Below are positions 17,109 through 26,360 of a DNA stretch of 64,000 nucleotides, piece by piece (positions within the stretch are counted from its first letter, which is position 1; each line of letters begins with the position of its first letter). The translations under genes and the position numbers were made by a program. The notes beneath the pieces are model-generated. The model saw only the letters and a list, made by a program, of their open reading frames with translations. It was not told the DNA's origin and ran no database searches. Source of the DNA: JAHJDS01 sp964569795 (GTDB taxonomy: Bacteria; Desulfobacterota; Desulfarculia; Desulfarculales; JAHJDS01); assembly GCA_964569795.1 (NCBI GenBank), contig CAZMVB010000018.1:15936-79935 (forward strand), in the 5' to 3' direction.

Positions 17109-17630
17109 ATGGCGGAAATGAGGATCAGGCAAGCGACTGTTGACGACGCGGCCCGGCTGGCCGCCGTGATCCGCGAGTCCTTTCAGGACGTGGCCCAGCG
17201 GTTCGAGCTGACCGCTGACAACGCCCCGACCCATCCCGCCAACTGCCAGACCGACTGGGTCGAGAAGGCCATGGCCAAGGGGGTCCGCTACTACGCCTTG
17301 GAGCTCGACGGCGAGACGGTCGGCTGCGTGGCCCTGGAGCGGGCCGGTCCCAAGGCCCATTTCCCGGAGCGGCAGACCGGTCCCCGAGTATGTTATCTGG
17401 AGCGGCTGTCCGTCCTGCCGCCCTTTCGCCGCCAGGGGCTGGGGGCCACCCTGGTGCATCACGCCCTGGCCGAGGCCCGGGGCTGGGGAGCCAACCGGGT
17501 CGAGATCGCGATCATCGCCGCCCAGGATGAACTGCAGGCCTGGTACGAGGGATTCGGCTTCAGTCTGATCAACACCAAGAATTTCCACCGCCTGCCCTTT
17601 ACCGTGGCCTTCCTGGGCCTGGACCTGTGA
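17109..17630 (+). CDS. GNAT-family N-acetyltransferase
   Basis: 173 aa. The acetyl-CoA binding segment is RLSVLPPFRRQGLGATLVHHAL (R/Q-x-x-G-x-G/A form RRQGLG), and a GNAT beta-strand order is visible. The C-terminus WYEGFGFSLINTKNFHRLPF matches acetyltransferases acting on small molecules or peptides. Strong GGGAGG Shine-Dalgarno just before the ATG. Substrate unknown. Its 3' end abuts the first 221-bp repeat array. Confidence 0.85.
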   Translation: MAEMRIRQATVDDAARLAAVIRESFQDVAQRFELTADNAPTHPANCQTDWVEKAMAKGVRYYALELDGETVGCVALERAGPKAHFPERQTGPRVCYLERLSVLPPFRRQGLGATLVHHALAEARGWGANRVEIAIIAAQDELQAWYEGFGFSLINTKNFHRLPFTVAFLGLDL

Positions 17631-17636
17631 ATCGGC

Positions 17637-18347
17637 GGCCGGCCCCTGGTACGAAGTCCCCGCCGGGCGGCCAAGCCATTGGCCTGCTTTGGAAACGGGC
17701 CCGGTCGGCCAGATCATAATTGAAATCTGGCCGGCCGCGCCGGCGAGGCCTTGATTTTGTAAGCCGGTCTCCTGCCGCCCGGCCATCTAGGCCCTGCCTG
17801 GCCGGCCACCTCCCGGGCACGGCGGGGAGACATTTTTTCCCTTGAAATATTACCTAGCGGCCGGCCTGGATACGACCTACCCGCCGGGCGGCCAAACCAT
17901 CGGCGTGCTTTGGAAACGGGCCCGGCTGGCCCGATCCCGTTTAAATCGGGCCGGCCGCGCCAACCAGGCCGTATTAATGGAAGCCAGGTCCCGGCCGCCC
18001 GGCCATCTAGGCCCTGCCTGGCCGGCCACCTCCCGGGCACGGCGGGGANNNNNNNNNNNNNNNNNNNNNNNNNNNNNNNNNNNNNNNNNNNNNNNNNNNN
18101 NNNNNNNNNNNNNNNNNNNNNNNNNNNNNNNNNNNNNNNNNNNNNNNNGACATTTTTTCCCTTGAAATATTACCTAGCGGCCGGCCTGGGTACGCCATGC
18201 CCGCCGGGCGGCCAAACCATCGGCGTGCTTTGGAAACGGGCCCGGCCGGCCCGATCCCGTTTAAATCGGGCCGGCCGCGCCAACTAGGCCGTATTAATGG
18301 AAGCCAGGTCCCGGCCGCCCGGCCATTCAGGCTTTTAAAGGCCGGCC
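17637..18347. repeat. Tandem array 1 of a 221-bp GC-rich repeat (three visible copies, with assembly gap)
   Basis: Copies lie at 17637-17807, 17859-18027 and 18179-18347. Each copy is about 170 bp, bounded by GGCCGGCC, with a central palindrome GGCCGGCCCGAT/ATCGGGCCGGCC around a short AT core. The link between copies is 51 bp and nearly identical within the array. A 100-N gap (18049-18148) falls inside the second link, and the flanking bases join to a perfect link, so true copy number is unknown. No gene is supported in 17631-18402. Confidence 0.9.
18049..18148. other. Assembly gap (100 N)
   Basis: Exactly 100 N inside tandem array 1. This is a placeholder length, probably where repeat copies collapsed. 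Confidence 0.99.
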
Positions 18348-18402
18348 GCCTCCCTCGGCTGTCAAAGGATGGCTAGTCTGGACCTGCCGGCTCACAACCG
18401 AG

Positions 18403-18996
18403 CTACCAGGTCTCCTTGTGGTCCGGATTGGCCAGTTGGCGGCCCTCGCCGGGATAGGCCACCTGGTCCTGGGGCGGGGTCGGTTCGGTGACCGGGGGCC
18501 AGTGCCCGGGCTGGGGCTCGGGGCCTTCACGGGTCACGGCGTCGGGCCGGCGGTCCACCATGGCCGGCCGGGCCCGGATGTCCACCTCGGGCACGTTCCA
18601 CGAGAACTCGATGGGGATGCCGTTGGGGTCAAAGGCGTAGATCGAGTGGATGAAGCCGTGGTCAATGGCCTCGGTGCACCAGAATCCGGCCGCCTCGAGG
18701 CGGTCCTTGATCTCCCACAACGATTCCCGGTCATCAACGCCGATGGACACGTGATCGAACACGAACGGCCCCTTGACCGGCGTGCCGTGGTCCCGCTCGG
18801 CGACCGGCTCCACGTCGGGCCACTCGAAAAAGGCGATCAGGTCGGTCGGGCTGATCTCGAAGAAGTAGTGGCGATAGCCCGGATGGCCCAGGCCGGCCAC
18901 CAGGCGCATCCCCAGCAAGTCCCGCCAGAAGCGGATGGTCTGGTCCATGTCCCGGGTGGCCATGGCCAGGTGGTTTATGCCGTTATATCGCACCAC
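18403..18996 (-). CDS. VOC-family (glyoxalase/dioxygenase-like) protein
   Basis: 197 aa from a GTG at 18996 with GAGG eight bases upstream; an ATG at 19125 would add 43 residues with no family similarity. Two VOC beta-alpha-beta-beta-beta modules are visible: GINHLAMATRDMDQTIRFW with FFEISPTDLIAFFEWP, then FDHVSIGVDDRESLWEIKDR with YAFDPNGIPIEFSWN. The His and Glu residues are placed as in metal-dependent VOC enzymes. The C-terminal 40 residues are Pro-rich and unusual. Reaction unknown. Confidence 0.82.
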   Translation of the reverse strand: MVRYNGINHLAMATRDMDQTIRFWRDLLGMRLVAGLGHPGYRHYFFEISPTDLIAFFEWPDVEPVAERDHGTPVKGPFVFDHVSIGVDDRESLWEIKDRLEAAGFWCTEAIDHGFIHSIYAFDPNGIPIEFSWNVPEVDIRARPAMVDRRPDAVTREGPEPQPGHWPPVTEPTPPQDQVAYPGEGRQLANPDHKETW

Positions 18997-19143
18997 AGTA
19001 ACTACCTCAGGAAAGACTTGGATCACATCCCACAGGTCTTTGTGGACCGAGGCCCCTGTATGAAATAAAAGCGGCCTCAAAGAAGGCTCTATTTTTATTT
19101 TTACCTGATTTCGCTTCGGTTTCAATGTGGTCCGGCGAGCGGT

Positions 19144-19491
19144 CTATAGTTTGTGCCCACAGTGCGGACAAAACCGATGGTCCGGCTCGACGACCTGTCC
19201 GCAGGCCGGGCAGACGGGACCGATGCGTTTGGGCTCGGGCCGGGACGAGGAGTCGGTCTCGTCCCAGACGCCTCCGCAGCGGTTGCAGGCCAGGACGATC
19301 CGGCCCTTTTTCACCGGGACCACGGGAATGAAAAACACGGACAGGTAGTGGTCCAGGCGGACCAGTCGGGCCGTGGGCGTTCCGCACTGGGGACAGGTCC
19401 GCCACTGGTCGTCCACCTTGATTTTCTTGGGCTGTACGCCGCCGATGAGGATGAAGAAGGCCCACCTCCGCTCTATTCGTTGGGGCATCAT
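19144..19491 (-). CDS. Small zinc-ribbon protein
   Basis: 115 aa with four CxxC knuckles: CPQCG, CNRCG, CPACG and CPHCG, which would make two zinc ribbons. The middle segment LVRLDHYLSVFFIPVVPVKKG resembles the conserved membrane-proximal stretch of bacterial zinc-ribbon-containing proteins. It starts at tandem ATG codons (19486-19491). Function unknown. It lies upstream of and in the same direction as the VOC gene. Confidence 0.75.
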   Translation of the reverse strand: MMPQRIERRWAFFILIGGVQPKKIKVDDQWRTCPQCGTPTARLVRLDHYLSVFFIPVVPVKKGRIVLACNRCGGVWDETDSSSRPEPKRIGPVCPACGQVVEPDHRFCPHCGHKL

Positions 19492-19543
19492 AACACATTG
19501 ATGCCCCGCGGCTAAGACTGAACAAAGGCCCCCGGGTGTTCCA

Positions 19544-19552
19544 TGTTATAAT
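19544..19552 (+). promoter_or_regulatory. Extended -10 promoter for the small secreted repeat protein
   Basis: TGTTATAAT is a perfect TATAAT preceded by the TGn extension, 64 bp before the next start codon. No good -35 is visible, as is common with extended -10 promoters. Confidence 0.65.
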
Positions 19553-19615
19553 CCCTTCTGAAGGAAATCAGGATGACACTGGCCGGTCCGGCCGCCATAA
19601 CCCTGGGAGGCGCTC

Positions 19616-19927
19616 ATGAAAAAGTTTCTCTTAGTCGTCTCGGCCGTGGTCATGCTCGCCGGCCCGGCCCGGGCGATGAAGGTCTTTGTCGTGAAATACT
19701 CGACCCAGGCCGACCAAAAGGTCTATGTGGTCAAATACAAGAGCCAGGCCGATTGCCTCATCTACCGGGTCGCCTACGAGAGCCAGGCCCGGGGCCCGGC
19801 CAAGTGGTATTTCGTCTCGTATGCCAGCCAGGCCGATAAAAAGATCTATTATGTCAACTACGCCAGTCAGGCCGACCTGAAGGTCTTTTTTGTCAGGTAC
19901 GAATCCCAGGCCAAGTGCAACCGGTGA
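19616..19927 (+). CDS. Small secreted protein of six beta-hairpin repeats (DUF6150/septoil-knot-like)
   Basis: 103 aa. A signal peptide (about 1-20, ending PARA) is followed by six repeats of about 13 residues with the pattern K-[VI]-[YF]-x-V-x-Y-x-[ST]-Q-A-[DRK], for example KVYVVKYKSQAD and KIYYVNYASQAD. Two cysteines (DC in repeat 3 and KC at the end) could form a disulfide. I recognise this as resembling the DUF6150 domain, a short all-beta knot; the role is unknown. An extended -10 promoter lies upstream, so it is probably monocistronic. Confidence 0.85.
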   Translation: MKKFLLVVSAVVMLAGPARAMKVFVVKYSTQADQKVYVVKYKSQADCLIYRVAYESQARGPAKWYFVSYASQADKKIYYVNYASQADLKVFFVRYESQAKCNR

Positions 19928-19972
19928 CCTTGGCCCTGCCCGCTCAATATAGCGAAGACCGCCTGTAACCAA

Positions 19973-20040
19973 ATCTCCCCCGAAAACGTCATTCCTATTG
20001 AGGCCGGATGAATACCGGCCCGGGTCAAAACGGGGGAGAT
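19973..20040 (+). promoter_or_regulatory. Structured leader that would mask a Shine-Dalgarno
   Basis: ATCTCCCCCG (19973-19982) is the perfect complement of CGGGGGAGAT (20031-20040), which contains the Shine-Dalgarno of the ORF at 20042. Nested inside is GGCCGG-ATGAATA-CCGGCC (20002-20020). The arrangement resembles a translational switch; no known riboswitch class was recognised. Confidence 0.45.
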
Positions 20041-20041
20041 C

Positions 20042-20254
20042 ATGGACCACGAAATCTCGGTGATGGTGTTTTACCTGCCCCGAGGGGCGGGTACGGCCCA
20101 CGACAACGGACCGCCCCTGGACACGGTCCCGGCCGACCCCACCCGGGCCCGCGGCCGGCACGTCCGCGCCCGCCGCCAGGCCCATGCCGCCGGCCGAATC
20201 CGGCGCGGTCAGGGCCTGGTCGGGGTGATCCGGGCCTGCCTGGGCCTGGGCTGA
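20042..20254 (+). CDS. Small hypothetical protein behind the structured leader
   Basis: 70 aa, beginning MDHEISVMVFYLPRGAGTAH and turning strongly Arg/His-rich (residues 35-55). It has a very strong GGGGGAG ribosome site three bases before the ATG. No domain recognised. The Arg-rich part could merely reflect GC-rich sequence, so the coding status rests on the ribosome site and leader structure. If it is not a gene, 19928-20398 is non-coding. Confidence 0.4.
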   Translation: MDHEISVMVFYLPRGAGTAHDNGPPLDTVPADPTRARGRHVRARRQAHAAGRIRRGQGLVGVIRACLGLG

Positions 20255-20398
20255 ACGTCCATAGCCGGGGACGGTTGCGCGGCCAGGCCGCCGGTAGTAA
20301 TCGTTAGGTCAGGGAACGAGGGGCCGCGACCGGCTCGGTGAAACGGGCGGTGTCAAGCGGCGCGCGTCGTTATTCATCACCTTTGACCGAGGTTTGAG

Positions 20399-20710
20399 AT
20401 GAACCGGTGGATGGGTACCTGGCTGGTTGTGGGAATGGGGATCCTGCTGGGCGTTCTGGCGGCGGCCTTCATCGCCCAGGCGTCACCCGTGGTGTCCGGG
20501 CAAAAGGTGGCGTCCGAAACCCGGGTCGCGAAAGTCTGCCATAACGTCCGGACCTGCCGGCCGGACTGTCACTGGGAGCGGGCCTGCAGCGGTTACCTCT
20601 ATTCCTGTTACCGGGCGTCCAACGGCAAGACCATCTGCCAGAAGATTCCCCAGTGTACGCGGCTCTACAGCTGTATCCGGAAATGCACCACCACCCGGGT
20701 CTGTAACTGA
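20399..20710 (+). CDS. Small secreted cysteine-rich protein
   Basis: 103 aa. An N-terminal signal or anchor (WLVVGMGILLGVLAAAFIAQA) is followed by a mature part with ten cysteines within about 60 residues, spaced as CHNVRTCRPDC, then AC, SC, IC, QC, SC, KC, VC. There is no CxxCH haem site. An even number of cysteines in an exported protein suggests disulfide bonding. No family recognised. It is alone between the small ORF and the convergent terC. Confidence 0.7.
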   Translation: MNRWMGTWLVVGMGILLGVLAAAFIAQASPVVSGQKVASETRVAKVCHNVRTCRPDCHWERACSGYLYSCYRASNGKTICQKIPQCTRLYSCIRKCTTTRVCN

Positions 20711-20743
20711 CCGGTCGCGGCCAATCTTCCGCCCCGGTTCCGC

Positions 20744-21493
20744 TTATTTTTCAGGCGTAGCCGGGGCGGGTCGTTTCGCCCGCCGGGCGCCGGCCCACAG
20801 ATTCAGCATTTCCACGCCGAGTGAAAAGGCCATGGCGAAATAGATATATCCCCGCTGGATGCGCTGGCCGATGCCCTCGGCCACCAGAAAGACGCCGATC
20901 AGGATCAAGAAGGCCAGGGCCAGCATGCGCAGGCTGGGGTGGCGCTCGACGAACCGGGCGACCAGCCCGGCGAAGACGATCATGATGATCACGGCGATGA
21001 CGATGGCCGCGACCATGATCAGGACGTGACGGGCCATGCCGATGGCCGTGACCACCGAGTCGATGGAAAAGACGATATCCATGACCCCGATCAGGAGGAC
21101 CGTGCCCCAAAACGAGGCCCCCTTGAGGGGTGACGCCTCGTCCGCCTCGGCCCGGCGGCCCTCGATCTGCTTGTGAACCTCGTGGGTGGCCTTGAACAGG
21201 AGGAACAGGCCGCCGGCCAGAAGGATCAGGTTATGGCCGGTGAACTTGACGCCCCACAGGGTGAACAGCTCGAACCGGGCCGCGTTCATGGTCCAGGTCA
21301 GGCCCAACAGGAACAGGATGCGGGTGGCCATGGCCAGGAGCAGACCGATCCGCCGGGCCCAGGCCCGTTTTTCCGGTGCGACCCGGCCCGAGAGCAGGGC
21401 GATGAACACGATGTTGTCAATGCCCAGGACGATCTCGATCCCGGTCAGGGCCAAGAGGGCGACCAGGCTCTCCAAGGAAAAAAGCGGGGGCAT
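20744..21493 (-). CDS. TerC-family integral membrane protein
   Basis: 249 aa with about seven helices. The two acidic signatures are IEIVLGIDNIVFIALL and MDIVFSIDSVVTAIGMA, diagnostic of TerC. Members export metals such as Mn(II) during or after secretion or are linked to tellurite resistance; the substrate here is unknown. No ter genes are adjacent. Its upstream side borders tandem array 2. Confidence 0.92.
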   Translation of the reverse strand: MPPLFSLESLVALLALTGIEIVLGIDNIVFIALLSGRVAPEKRAWARRIGLLLAMATRILFLLGLTWTMNAARFELFTLWGVKFTGHNLILLAGGLFLLFKATHEVHKQIEGRRAEADEASPLKGASFWGTVLLIGVMDIVFSIDSVVTAIGMARHVLIMVAAIVIAVIIMIVFAGLVARFVERHPSLRMLALAFLILIGVFLVAEGIGQRIQRGYIYFAMAFSLGVEMLNLWAGARRAKRPAPATPEK

Positions 21494-21535
21494 GGCTCAG
21501 GCTCCAGGATTCGGTGTAGTTTTTTAGGTATTGCC

Positions 21536-22285
21536 GGCTGGCCAAGGGTACGGCCTGCCCGCCGGGCGGCCAAACCGCTGGCCCTCCTTGGTCGTGGGCC
21601 CGGCCGGCCCGATCCGATTAAAATCGGGCCGGCCGCGCCGGTGAGGCCTTCATTCTGGAAGGTGGTCTCCTGCCGCCCGGCCTTTTCGACCTTGCCTGGC
21701 CGGCCGTTTCCGGGTTTGGCCGTGAGATATGTTCTTTTATGAGTCCGGTCCCTGGCGGCCGGCCTGGGTGCGGCCAAACCGCTGGCCCTCCTTGGTCGTG
21801 GGCCCGGCCGGCCCGATCCAATTAAATCGGGCCGGCCGCGCCGGTCAGGCCTTCATTCTGGAAAGCAGTCTCCTGCCGCCCGGCCTTCTTGGCCTCGACC
21901 GGCCGGCCGTTTCCGGGTTTGGCCGTGAGATATGTTCTTTTATGAGTCCGGTCCCNNNNNNNNNNNNNNNNNNNNNNNNNNNNNNNNNNNNNNNNNNNNN
22001 NNNNNNNNNNNNNNNNNNNNNNNNNNNNNNNNNNNNNNNNNNNNNNNNNNNNNNNGGCCGGCCGTTTCCGGGTTTGGCCGTGAGATATGTTCTTTTATGA
22101 GTCCGGTCCCCAGCGGCCGGCCTGTGGTACGGCCTGCCCGCCGGGCGGCCAAGACCGCTGGCCCTCCTTGGTCGTGGGCCCGGCCGGCCCGATCCCATAT
22201 AAATCGGGCCGGCCGCGCCAACCAAGCCTACATTCTGGAAAGCGGTCTCCTGCCGCCCGGCCTTGTTGGCCTCTATTGGCCGGCC
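21536..22285. repeat. Tandem array 2 of the 221-bp repeat, with assembly gap
   Basis: Copies are at 21536-21705, 21757-21908 (lacking about 18 bp near its left end) and 22115-22285, plus the right edge of another at 22056-22063. The links at 21706-21756 and 22064-22114 are again 51 bp and nearly identical to each other, but differ clearly from the link of array 1. A 54-bp segment is repeated on both sides of the N gap, so at least one copy is hidden there. No gene is supported in 21494-22309. Confidence 0.9.
21956..22055. other. Assembly gap (100 N)
   Basis: Exactly 100 N inside tandem array 2, flanked on both sides by the same repeat-edge sequence. Confidence 0.99.
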
Positions 22286-22309
22286 GCTTCCCGGGCGGGG
22301 CCGGGACGA

Positions 22310-23338
22310 TCAGAACAGATCGGACTGGCCCCGGGTGGAGACCTTTTTACCTAAATGCTCGAAGGCCCGGCGGGTGGCCAGCCGGCCCCGGGGGGTGCGC
22401 TGCAGGAAACCGCACAGGATCAGATAGGGTTCGGACACGTCCTCGATGGTGTCCTTGATCTCGCCCACGGCCGCGGCCAGAGTCTCGAGGCCGACCGGGC
22501 CGCCGTCGAATTTTTCCACCAGGACGCTCAAGATCCGCCGGTCAAGCTCATCCAGGCCGCAGTCGTCCACCTGGAGCAGGGCCAGGGAATCCCGGGCCAC
22601 CTCGCGGGTGATGACCCCGTCGGCCCGGACCTGGGCGAAATCCCTGACCCGGCGCAGGAGCCGGTTGGCCACCCGGGGTGTGCCCCGGCTGCGCCGGGCG
22701 ATCTCCTCGGCGCCGTCAGGCTCGAGGTGGAGATTGAGCAGCTTGGCCGAGCGGGAGACGATATCTGCCAGGTGGTGGGCGTCGTAAAAATCGACCCGCA
22801 GCACCACGCCGAACCGGTCCCGCAGCGGCGGGGTGAGCAGGCCGGCCCGGGTGGTGGCCCCGACCAGGGTGAACCGGGGCAGGTCCAGCTTGACGGTCCG
22901 GGCCGAGGGCCCCTCGCCGATGACCAGGTCGAGCTGAAAGTCCTCCATGGCCGGGTACAGGATTTCCTCGACCACGTGGTTCAGCCGGTGGATCTCGTCC
23001 ACGAACAACACGTCGGCCGGATGCTGGTTGGTCAGGATGGCCGCCAGGTCCCCGGGCCGCTCCAGGACCGGGCCCGAGGTGGCCCGGATGTTGACCCCCA
23101 TCTCGGCGCTGACGATGTGGGCCAGGGTGGTCTTGCCCAGTCCGGGCGGGCCGTGGAGCAGGACGTGATCCAGGGCCTCGCCCCGGGCCCTGGCCGCATC
23201 AATGGCCACGGCCAGGTTTTCCCGGAGGGAATCCTGCCCCACGAACTCGCTGAGCGAGGTGGGCCGCAGCGAGACCTCGAGGCCGGCCTCCTCCTCGGCG
23301 GCCCGGCCGGTCAGGATATTGTCCGGGGGGTGGTCCAT
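22310..23338 (-). CDS. ruvB: Holliday junction branch migration ATPase RuvB
   Basis: 342 aa from the ATG at 23338, where RuvB similarity begins (MDHPPDNILTG then SLRPTSLSEFVGQ); the open frame extends 45 codons further without similarity. Walker A is GPPGLGKTTLAH, Walker B is VLFVDEIHRLN, sensor 1 TLVGATTRAGLLTPPLRDRFG, and the C-terminal winged helix ends GFLQRTPRGRLATRRAFEHLG. It drives branch migration with RuvA. ruvA and ruvC are not in the window, so the usual ruvCAB cluster is split. It is flanked on both sides by 221-family repeats. Confidence 0.97.
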   Translation of the reverse strand: MDHPPDNILTGRAAEEEAGLEVSLRPTSLSEFVGQDSLRENLAVAIDAARARGEALDHVLLHGPPGLGKTTLAHIVSAEMGVNIRATSGPVLERPGDLAAILTNQHPADVLFVDEIHRLNHVVEEILYPAMEDFQLDLVIGEGPSARTVKLDLPRFTLVGATTRAGLLTPPLRDRFGVVLRVDFYDAHHLADIVSRSAKLLNLHLEPDGAEEIARRSRGTPRVANRLLRRVRDFAQVRADGVITREVARDSLALLQVDDCGLDELDRRILSVLVEKFDGGPVGLETLAAAVGEIKDTIEDVSEPYLILCGFLQRTPRGRLATRRAFEHLGKKVSTRGQSDLF

Positions 23339-23474
23339 GTCGCTGTGACTATACACCAGGCCCCGGGGAGGGCGCAACAGACGCCAGGGGGCTTGCCCCC
23401 TGTCCAGGGAAGGGGATATAGTCAGATGGCGCCCGGCCGAGGCAACATGTCCTTTCTTGAAGGTAACCTTCAAC

Positions 23475-23643
23475 GGCCGGCCGAGGGTCCGGCCTTCCCG
23501 CCTGGCGGCAATAACCGAGGGCCTGCTTTGGTCGTTGGCCCGGCCGGCCCGATCAAAATAAAATCGGGCCGGCGGGCCGGCAAGGCCTCAATTCTCGAAT
23601 GTCGCCTCTTGCCGCCCGGCCTCAAGGCCTCGATCGGCCGGCC
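23475..23643. repeat. Solitary copy of the 221-family repeat
   Basis: 169 bp bounded by GGCCGGCC at both ends, with the same internal palindrome (GGCCGGCCCGAT / ATCGGGCCGGC). It is more diverged from both arrays and has no tandem partner. It lies between divergent ruvB and the DUF1343 gene; 23339-23718 holds nothing else I can support. Confidence 0.85.
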
Positions 23644-23718
23644 GCCTCCCGGGCCCGGTCCGGGAGGCCCTGTCCGACGGCGGGCGATCCGGTTCATGCC
23701 TTGACGGGAGAGGCGTCA

Positions 23719-24900
<1,182 letters not shown>

Positions 24901-24926
24901 GAATGTTTTATGGCGGGAGGCCGTTC

Positions 24927-25799
24927 GTGTCCGGCGGGATTACGATTCAGGCAATGCTTTTCGTTCTTATCTGGGCCGTGGGTCCGGCCACGGCCCGGCC
25001 CGTGAGCCTCGACGTGGCGGTGTCCCTCCCGCCCCTGGCCGATTTGACCCGGATGGTGGCCGGGGACCGGGCCCGGGTGATCACCATCCTGCCGCCCGGG
25101 GCCTCGCCCCACACCTTTGCCCCCACGCCCCGGCTCCTGGCCCGCCTGGCCCGGGCGCGGGTGTTGATCGTGGTCGGGGCCGGTCTGGATGACTGGGCCA
25201 TGCGAATGGTCGATCCCCGCCGCACCCGGGTGGTCGTCCTGACCCGGGGCCTCAACCTGCTGCAGGGCGATCCTGAGCATGCCTCGGGCGGCAATCCCCA
25301 TATCTGGCTGGACCCGATCCTGATGATCCGGGCCGTGAACCGAATCGCCGCGGTCCTGATCGCCGCGGACCCCTCCGGCCGCCGGGTATTTCAGAAGGGA
25401 AGGGCCGAAGCGGTCTCCCGCTTGCGGGCCCTGGACCGCTGGGTCAAATCCCGCCGAAAAACCTGGCGCCATTGGCGCTACGTGGCCTTTCATCCGTTCC
25501 TGGCCTATTTTGCCAGGCGTTACAGTCTGATAAGGGTCGGGGTCATCGAGGCGGCCCCGGGCAAGCAGCCGACGCCGCGGCACCTGATGAAGCTCGTCCG
25601 GGCCATCGGGAAATACCGGGTCAGGTTCGTCCTGGCCGAACCCCAGCTCAACGACCAGGCGGCCCGGGTCATCGCCCGGGAGGCCGGGGTCAAGGTGATC
25701 AAGATCGACCCCCTGGGCGGGACCGGCCCGGCGGCGCCAGGGTCCTACTTCGACGTGATGCGCCGTCTTGTCCTCCGGCTGGAGTCCGGGCTGAGGTGA
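24927..25799 (+). CDS. ZnuA/TroA-type metal ABC transporter substrate-binding protein
   Basis: 290 aa from a GTG at 24927 with GGGAGG at six bases; an ATG at 24903 is in frame but poorly placed. Signal peptide about residues 1-24 (ending PATA-RP). Metal ligands of the TroA fold are visible: His in GASPHTFAPTP, His in GGNPHIWLDP, His in AFHPFLAYFARRY and Asp in VIKIDPLGG. The acidic-His loop typical of zinc-specific ZnuA is missing. No permease or ATPase gene is adjacent, so it is an orphan binding protein. Zn or Mn is inferred from family. Confidence 0.88.
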   Translation: MSGGITIQAMLFVLIWAVGPATARPVSLDVAVSLPPLADLTRMVAGDRARVITILPPGASPHTFAPTPRLLARLARARVLIVVGAGLDDWAMRMVDPRRTRVVVLTRGLNLLQGDPEHASGGNPHIWLDPILMIRAVNRIAAVLIAADPSGRRVFQKGRAEAVSRLRALDRWVKSRRKTWRHWRYVAFHPFLAYFARRYSLIRVGVIEAAPGKQPTPRHLMKLVRAIGKYRVRFVLAEPQLNDQAARVIAREAGVKVIKIDPLGGTGPAAPGSYFDVMRRLVLRLESGLR

Positions 25800-25872
25800 C
25801 CGGGCCGGAGCCTTGTCAGGCCCGGCGTCCTTGTGTTAACGTCTGGATGAATCATCTCGGGGGAGAAACACC

Positions 25873-26331
25873 ATGGCCGGCGTGAACAAGGTAATCCTGA
25901 TCGGCAACCTGGGCCGGGACCCGGAAATCCGCTACACCCAGGGCGGCACGGCCGTGGCCAATTTCACCCTGGCCACCACCGACCGGTTCAAGAACCGGGA
26001 CGGCGAGTGGGAAGACCGGACCGAGTGGCATCGGGTCGTCTTTTTCGGCCGGACGGCCGAGGTCTGCGGCGAGTACCTGCACAAGGGCAAGCAGGTGTAC
26101 GTCGAGGGCCGGCTCCAGACCAGGAAGTGGGAGGACAAGGGCGGCCAGGAGCGCTACACCACCGAGATCGTCGGGGACCGGATGCAGATGCTGGGCCGGG
26201 CGGACGGGGGCGCCTCGGGGGGCCGCGGCGGCTCGGACCAGGAGGGCCGGGGCCGGCGCGATCAGGGCGGCCGGGGATCCCAGGGCGTATCCGAACCACC
26301 CATCGGGCCTGACGACGACATCCCGTTCTGA
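25873..26331 (+). CDS. ssb: Single-stranded DNA-binding protein
   Basis: 152 aa. N-terminal OB fold with VNKVILIGNLGRDPEIRYT, WHRVVFFGRTAEVCGEYL and KGKQVYVEGRLQTRKWED; a Gly/Arg/Gln-rich disordered linker (about 115-140); and the protein-interaction tip DDDIPF. It forms tetramers coating ssDNA. The GGGGGAG ribosome site is strong. Confidence 0.97.
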   Translation: MAGVNKVILIGNLGRDPEIRYTQGGTAVANFTLATTDRFKNRDGEWEDRTEWHRVVFFGRTAEVCGEYLHKGKQVYVEGRLQTRKWEDKGGQERYTTEIVGDRMQMLGRADGGASGGRGGSDQEGRGRRDQGGRGSQGVSEPPIGPDDDIPF

Positions 26332-26360
26332 TCCAGGCCGAGCCGGCGACCGGTAAAAAA

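Noticed and set aside
17842..18287. Open frames running through the 100-N gap in array 1
   Set aside because: They exist only because N codons are read as unknown residues; the region is a tandem DNA repeat.
21845..22354. Open frames through the second N gap
   Set aside because: Same reason; repeat DNA with an assembly placeholder.
17637..23643. The direct repeats as a CRISPR array
   Set aside because: Units are about 170 bp with palindromic cores, and the 51-bp links are identical within an array instead of unique; no cas gene is near.
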